Shown in pieces: positions 60,429 through 64,000 of a stretch of DNA of 64,000 nucleotides. The notes beneath the pieces were generated by a model. It had not been told where the DNA came from, did not search any database, and saw only the letters and a program-made list of their open reading frames with translations. Origin of the DNA: an uncultured Alistipes sp. Its GTDB lineage: Bacteria; Bacteroidota; Bacteroidia; Bacteroidales; Rikenellaceae. A program made the position numbers and the translations under genes. The first letter of the stretch is position 1; each line of letters begins with the position of its first letter. The stretch is from contig UQKD01000013.1 of assembly GCA_900541585.1 (NCBI GenBank), forward strand, positions 1 through 64,000. The letters run 5' to 3'.

Positions 60429-62909
60429 ATGAACTGTCGTAAATCGATATTTAAGTTTTTAGGCATTGCGGCCGTATGCGCGGCCTCGGCGGCCTGCAGC
60501 GTCGACGACGCCGACGACCTGGCCCTGGTCAAACTGGGCGCACTGGAGAAGGAGTTCGTCGTCGAAGCCGATGCGAACACGTTCGACATCGACATCTACG
60601 CCAACGGCGCCTTCCATATCGAGCGCATCGGCCAGGCCGACTGGATCAGCCTGACCTGCGGTGAAACGGTTGACGGGAAGGGTGCCATCACGGCCGAATG
60701 CGAATTCAACGAAGGCTTCAAGCGCAAAGCGGGCTTCGTGCTCTGCTCCGACGTAGACGCGCGCCGCGATACGCTCTATGTCAAGCAGAAGGCGCTCGTT
60801 GACGCGAAGATCGAGTTCGCGAATTCGTCCGTCACCGTCGCCGGAGCCGGCGGCGAGAACACCTCGCCGATCGAGACCAACGTCCCCTTCGAGGCGATCA
60901 CGGTCGACATCGAGTATGCCAAAGCCGACAACGCCGACTGGATCAAGAACCTCGAAATCGTGGATTCCGAGAGCGAAAAGCGCAGTCTGGTCATCACGAC
61001 CGAGACGAACACCGCCGACGAAATTCCGCGTTCGGCAGCCGTGTCGCTCTCCTTCACCGACGGCTGGGACGAGACCGTCTCCGTCGAATTCAACCTCCTG
61101 CAGCGCACCGCGAAGGAGACCCTCGGACGGCAGATCACGTTCGAGGAGTTCCGCCAGACCTACGCCACCAACAAGAAGGTCGACGACTACGTCATCCTCG
61201 AAGGCATCGTGGTGAGCAACACCAAGAACCACAATGCGGGCGAAAATCCGCAGAACACGACTTCCAAGATCGACTACACCATGTCGGACCGGACCGTCTA
61301 CCTCGAAACCTACGACGGCAAATACGGCATCGCCGTCCAGACCGCCTCGGCCGGGGACAACGTCTTCGAACAGTACGACCATGTGCAGATCCTCATTCAG
61401 GGCGCCTCGGGCTACCTGGTCGAGAACCCCGACCGCTACGAACTGCGCAACGTCACCAAGGCGATGGTCATTTCGCGCATCGCGGGTTCGGCATCGGACG
61501 TTCCCGTGAAGGAGAAGTGGATGAACCAGCTCACCGACGACGACATCTACACGTACGTCACCCTGAAAGACGTCGAGTTCCCCGTCCGCAAGGGCGCGAT
61601 CACGCCCATCAACGAGGGCTATGCGATCGGCACGAACGCAGACCGCATCAGCAAATACCCGCTGCTCGTGCGCGACATCAACGGCGACGACATGTACATG
61701 ATGACCAACACCAACTGCGCCTACCGCAGCGACGGCACGCGCCTGCCCTACGGCTCGGGCAAGATCTCGGGCGTCATCGTCCACGAGCGTTTCTCGCGTT
61801 TCGAATGGCGCGACGGAGCCGACCCGGCCGAAATGGACGACGACCCGACGCTCGGCTTCATCGGCCGTTACCAGATCCGCCACCAGACCAAGGGCGACAT
61901 CTGGGACAACATGCAGAACAGTGTCGAAGACAGCTTCTCGGCTCTGCTGACGGAGTACCGCTACTGGAATCCCGACGTGGAGAACAAGGTCCAGAAACCC
62001 ACCTACGGAACGAACGGCTACCTGACGCACACCTACCAGGAGAAGTACACGGGATCGGCCAGCAAAGAGTACCTGCAAGGCACCTACCAGCAGCACATGT
62101 GGGGCGGCGGAACCTACGAATACCTGGGTCCCGTCGGCAACAACGCCTCCTATATCTTCGGAGCCAACTTCGGCAACAAGAACGGCATCGGCATCGTGAT
62201 CGACCCCTCGAAGGAGAGTTGGAATCCGCTGATGGACAACCTGGTGAGCCACAACCCCGACGGAACGCTGGAGTGGTGCGGGCCCTATGCCGCCGATACG
62301 AAATACGTAGGCTGCGGCACGGGCGGCTGGACGAGCAACGAGGCGATCTCCACCACCTCGGGCCAGATCAACTACAGCGGCAGCACGGGTCTGCGCGGCA
62401 AGGGCAACGTCAGCGGCAACTGCTACACCTCCTTCGCCAACCACTTCTGGTGGGACGACGACACCGACCGCCCCTACGCCTGGCTGATCAACTTCTCGAC
62501 CGAAGGCATCACGACGTCGCACATCTCGATGCAGATTTCCGTCATGAACACGCAGCAGAGCTTCTTCTCGCCCCGTTTCTGGTGTGCCGAATGGTCGCTG
62601 ACCGATTCGCAGGCGGCGAAGGACGACTCGCAGTGGAACTTGATCGGCGAATACACCATCCCCGACGTTTCCGTCTGGTCGAACACGCTCTATTCGTCGT
62701 GCGTGGCCTACAAGTGCATCAATTTCGAACTTCCCCAGGAGATTCTCGGACAGCCGAACGTCTACATCCGGCTTCGCCCGACGAGCGACCTCTGCAGCGA
62801 CGGCTCCGACTACGCCAACGCGCGCCTGAACCAGAGCAAGAGCGGCGCAGCCCTGGCCGCTGAACACTCCAGCAACCTCGAATATTTCGCCATCCGCTAT
62901 AACAAATAA
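60429..62909 (+). CDS. DUF5689-like lipoprotein 2
   Basis: This 826-residue lipoprotein has an SPII signal ending near Cys23 (SAAC) and the same general order as the preceding gene: N-terminal BACON-like beta domains (30-235), then a DUF5689-like part (FEEFRQTYATNKKVDDYVILEGIVVSN, QLTDDDIYTYVTLKDVEF), then a C-terminal beta-rich domain of about 330 residues. The shared QLTDDDI[FY]T motif and the parallel order indicate duplication followed by strong divergence. I see no catalytic site. It is probably a surface-exposed binding protein. Confidence 0.82.
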   Translation: MNCRKSIFKFLGIAAVCAASAACSVDDADDLALVKLGALEKEFVVEADANTFDIDIYANGAFHIERIGQADWISLTCGETVDGKGAITAECEFNEGFKRKAGFVLCSDVDARRDTLYVKQKALVDAKIEFANSSVTVAGAGGENTSPIETNVPFEAITVDIEYAKADNADWIKNLEIVDSESEKRSLVITTETNTADEIPRSAAVSLSFTDGWDETVSVEFNLLQRTAKETLGRQITFEEFRQTYATNKKVDDYVILEGIVVSNTKNHNAGENPQNTTSKIDYTMSDRTVYLETYDGKYGIAVQTASAGDNVFEQYDHVQILIQGASGYLVENPDRYELRNVTKAMVISRIAGSASDVPVKEKWMNQLTDDDIYTYVTLKDVEFPVRKGAITPINEGYAIGTNADRISKYPLLVRDINGDDMYMMTNTNCAYRSDGTRLPYGSGKISGVIVHERFSRFEWRDGADPAEMDDDPTLGFIGRYQIRHQTKGDIWDNMQNSVEDSFSALLTEYRYWNPDVENKVQKPTYGTNGYLTHTYQEKYTGSASKEYLQGTYQQHMWGGGTYEYLGPVGNNASYIFGANFGNKNGIGIVIDPSKESWNPLMDNLVSHNPDGTLEWCGPYAADTKYVGCGTGGWTSNEAISTTSGQINYSGSTGLRGKGNVSGNCYTSFANHFWWDDDTDRPYAWLINFSTEGITTSHISMQISVMNTQQSFFSPRFWCAEWSLTDSQAAKDDSQWNLIGEYTIPDVSVWSNTLYSSCVAYKCINFELPQEILGQPNVYIRLRPTSDLCSDGSDYANARLNQSKSGAALAAEHSSNLEYFAIRYNK

Positions 62910-62931
62910 CGGCATGTAACGAACGGTCGGA

Positions 62932-62965
62932 GCGGGGAGAGGACGACCGTCCTTTCCCCGCTTTT
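62932..62965 (+). terminator. Terminator-like hairpin inside the operon
   Basis: A 13-bp stem GCGGGGAGAGGAC / GTCCTTTCCCCGC (one G-T pair, 4-nt loop) is followed by TTTT. It lies between the second DUF5689-like gene and the phosphoesterase gene, and may end most transcripts before the latter. Confidence 0.7.
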
Positions 62966-63007
62966 CCCGAAGGCCGTTCCATGCCGCAAACCGCAAGAAC
63001 CGCAACC

Positions 63008-64000
63008 ATGAAAAAACTGCTGCTTTTATTGGCCGCCCTGCTGGCGATATCCGCCGGCGGCATCTGCTGCTCGGATTCGGGCGACGATCCCGGAGAACAG
63101 GAAAAACCCGTCGATCCGACCCCTTCGCCCGACGACGGCGTCGACTGGTCGAAAATCGACCCGAAGGCCACCGTGCGCGGGGTCGTGACGTGTGCCGGCG
63201 CCGGCGTGCAGGGCGTCGTCGTAACCGACGGCGTGAACATGACGCGCACGAACAAACAGGGAGCCTACGGGCTGCGCACGTCGTCCGACAAGTCGAAACT
63301 GGTCTACCTGACCGTCCCGTCGGGATACGAGGTCGAATCCACGCGCGGGTTCATCCCCCGCTTCTACCGCAGGATCAGCTCCCCCACGAGCGTCGAGAAG
63401 GTGCAGCAGCACGACTTCACGCTGAAAAAGGTCAACAACGACCGCCACATCATGATCGTGTCGGCCGACATGCACATCCGCAACCGCGCGATGATCAAGA
63501 CCACATCGTCGGCCACGCCGTCGATCTGCCCCCCGAAGGGCGAACTGGACTCCACGACGTTCCGCCGCACCTACCTCAAGGCGCTGCGCGACTACGTCAA
63601 ATCGCTGCCCGCAGGCGTGCCGGTCTACGGCATGAACCTGGGCGACATGACGCAGGAGTCGCACTGGACCAACGCCAACAAGGCGACGCTGGCCAATTTC
63701 GTCAACGTCTGCGAACGCGGGGGCATGCCGATCCAGACCTTCCACGCCATCGGCAACCACGACCACGACATGGCCGTGCAGAACATCGCCGGCGACGACG
63801 ACTCGGAAGCCGAACTGGCCTATATCTCCGCGCTCGGACCGACGTACTACGCCGTCAACATCGGCAAGGTGCACTACGTCGTCTTCGACAATACGCAGTA
63901 TATCAACACCGGCGGCGACCGTTCGTACACCGTCCGCCTCAACCAACGCCAGATGGACTGGGCGCAGAAGGACGCCGACTACATGCCGTCGGGTGTCGAG
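63008..64000 (+). CDS. Calcineurin-like phosphoesterase lipoprotein (cut by window end)
   Basis: 331 codons from the ATG at 63008 run to the right edge without a stop. An SPII-like signal ends in GGICC (Cys20/21), then a Pro/Asp-rich linker. Residues 55-140 resemble the N-terminal beta domain of Bacteroidetes calcineurin-like phosphoesterases (ATVRGVVTCAGAGVQGVVVTDG). Metal-binding motifs follow: DMH (Asp154, His156), GDMTQES (Asp213) and GNHDHD (Asn250, His251). The remaining metal His residues lie beyond the window. It is co-directional with the SusC/SusD operon but after a terminator-like hairpin. Predicted extracytoplasmic phosphomonoesterase or phosphodiesterase. Confidence 0.9.
   Translation, partial: MKKLLLLLAALLAISAGGICCSDSGDDPGEQEKPVDPTPSPDDGVDWSKIDPKATVRGVVTCAGAGVQGVVVTDGVNMTRTNKQGAYGLRTSSDKSKLVYLTVPSGYEVESTRGFIPRFYRRISSPTSVEKVQQHDFTLKKVNNDRHIMIVSADMHIRNRAMIKTTSSATPSICPPKGELDSTTFRRTYLKALRDYVKSLPAGVPVYGMNLGDMTQESHWTNANKATLANFVNVCERGGMPIQTFHAIGNHDHDMAVQNIAGDDDSEAELAYISALGPTYYAVNIGKVHYVVFDNTQYINTGGDRSYTVRLNQRQMDWAQKDADYMPSGVE

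Noticed and set aside
56270..60595. 1441-residue antisense frame opposite the SusD and DUF5689-like genes
   Set aside because: It is an Arg/Val/Gly-rich composition artefact of GC-rich coding DNA on the other strand, without domains. The same applies to other long antisense frames (for example 2000-3580, 4313-6757, 38137-40887 and 60459-63005).

Overview
The window is about 64 kb of GC-rich DNA from a Bacteroidetes (Bacteroidota) gut-type bacterium, most likely Alistipes or a close relative. The evidence is three SusC/SusD outer-membrane pairs, many SPII lipoproteins with SDDD-type surface-export residues, a fused MurF-Alr enzyme, IntDOT-like tyrosine recombinases, and promoters of the Bacteroidetes type (TTTG, 19-20 nt, TAnnTTTG). 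The genus is inferred from protein style and base composition, not from a marker gene.

Layout. (1) 1-1760: the AT-rich end of an integrative element, with two tyrosine recombinases, abutting the 3' end of tRNA-Phe. (2) 2022-18561: two divergent SusC/SusD loci with a tyrosine recombinase between them. The start regions of the two susC genes form a perfect 42-bp inverted repeat (6750-6791 and 8591-8632). A consensus promoter lies inside the repeat-bounded segment and faces the right-hand susC; none faces the left-hand one. The right-hand operon continues with a large lipoprotein, an S8 protease lipoprotein and a lipocalin-like lipoprotein, which suggests protein or peptide use. (3) 18753-34318: metabolic and housekeeping genes (flavodiiron protein, UDP-glucose dehydrogenase, Na+-decarboxylase beta subunit, YhcH-type protein, aspartase, M3 peptidase, EEP phosphatase-type protein, rhomboid, MutL, DnaJ, GrpE). 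(4) 34469-48623: RsmI, MurF-Alr, MutS2, MCE protein, cell-wall amidase, LptD, ferredoxin-nitroreductase and a nucleoside-type MFS transporter. This part also holds a highly palindromic 450-bp intergenic element and copies of a REP-like repeat. (5) 48760-48830: tRNA-Gln. (6) 49036-64000: a promoter followed by a structured leader with a poly-C tract and a strong terminator-like hairpin. It precedes an eight-gene SusC/SusD operon with an EEP nuclease/phosphatase lipoprotein, two DUF5689-like lipoproteins and a calcineurin-like phosphoesterase cut by the window end.

The most interesting candidates are the predicted invertible promoter that selects between two SusC/SusD transporters (with an additional G9 tract in the signal-peptide codons of the expressed susC), and the phosphoesterase SusC/SusD operon behind a possible attenuator leader.
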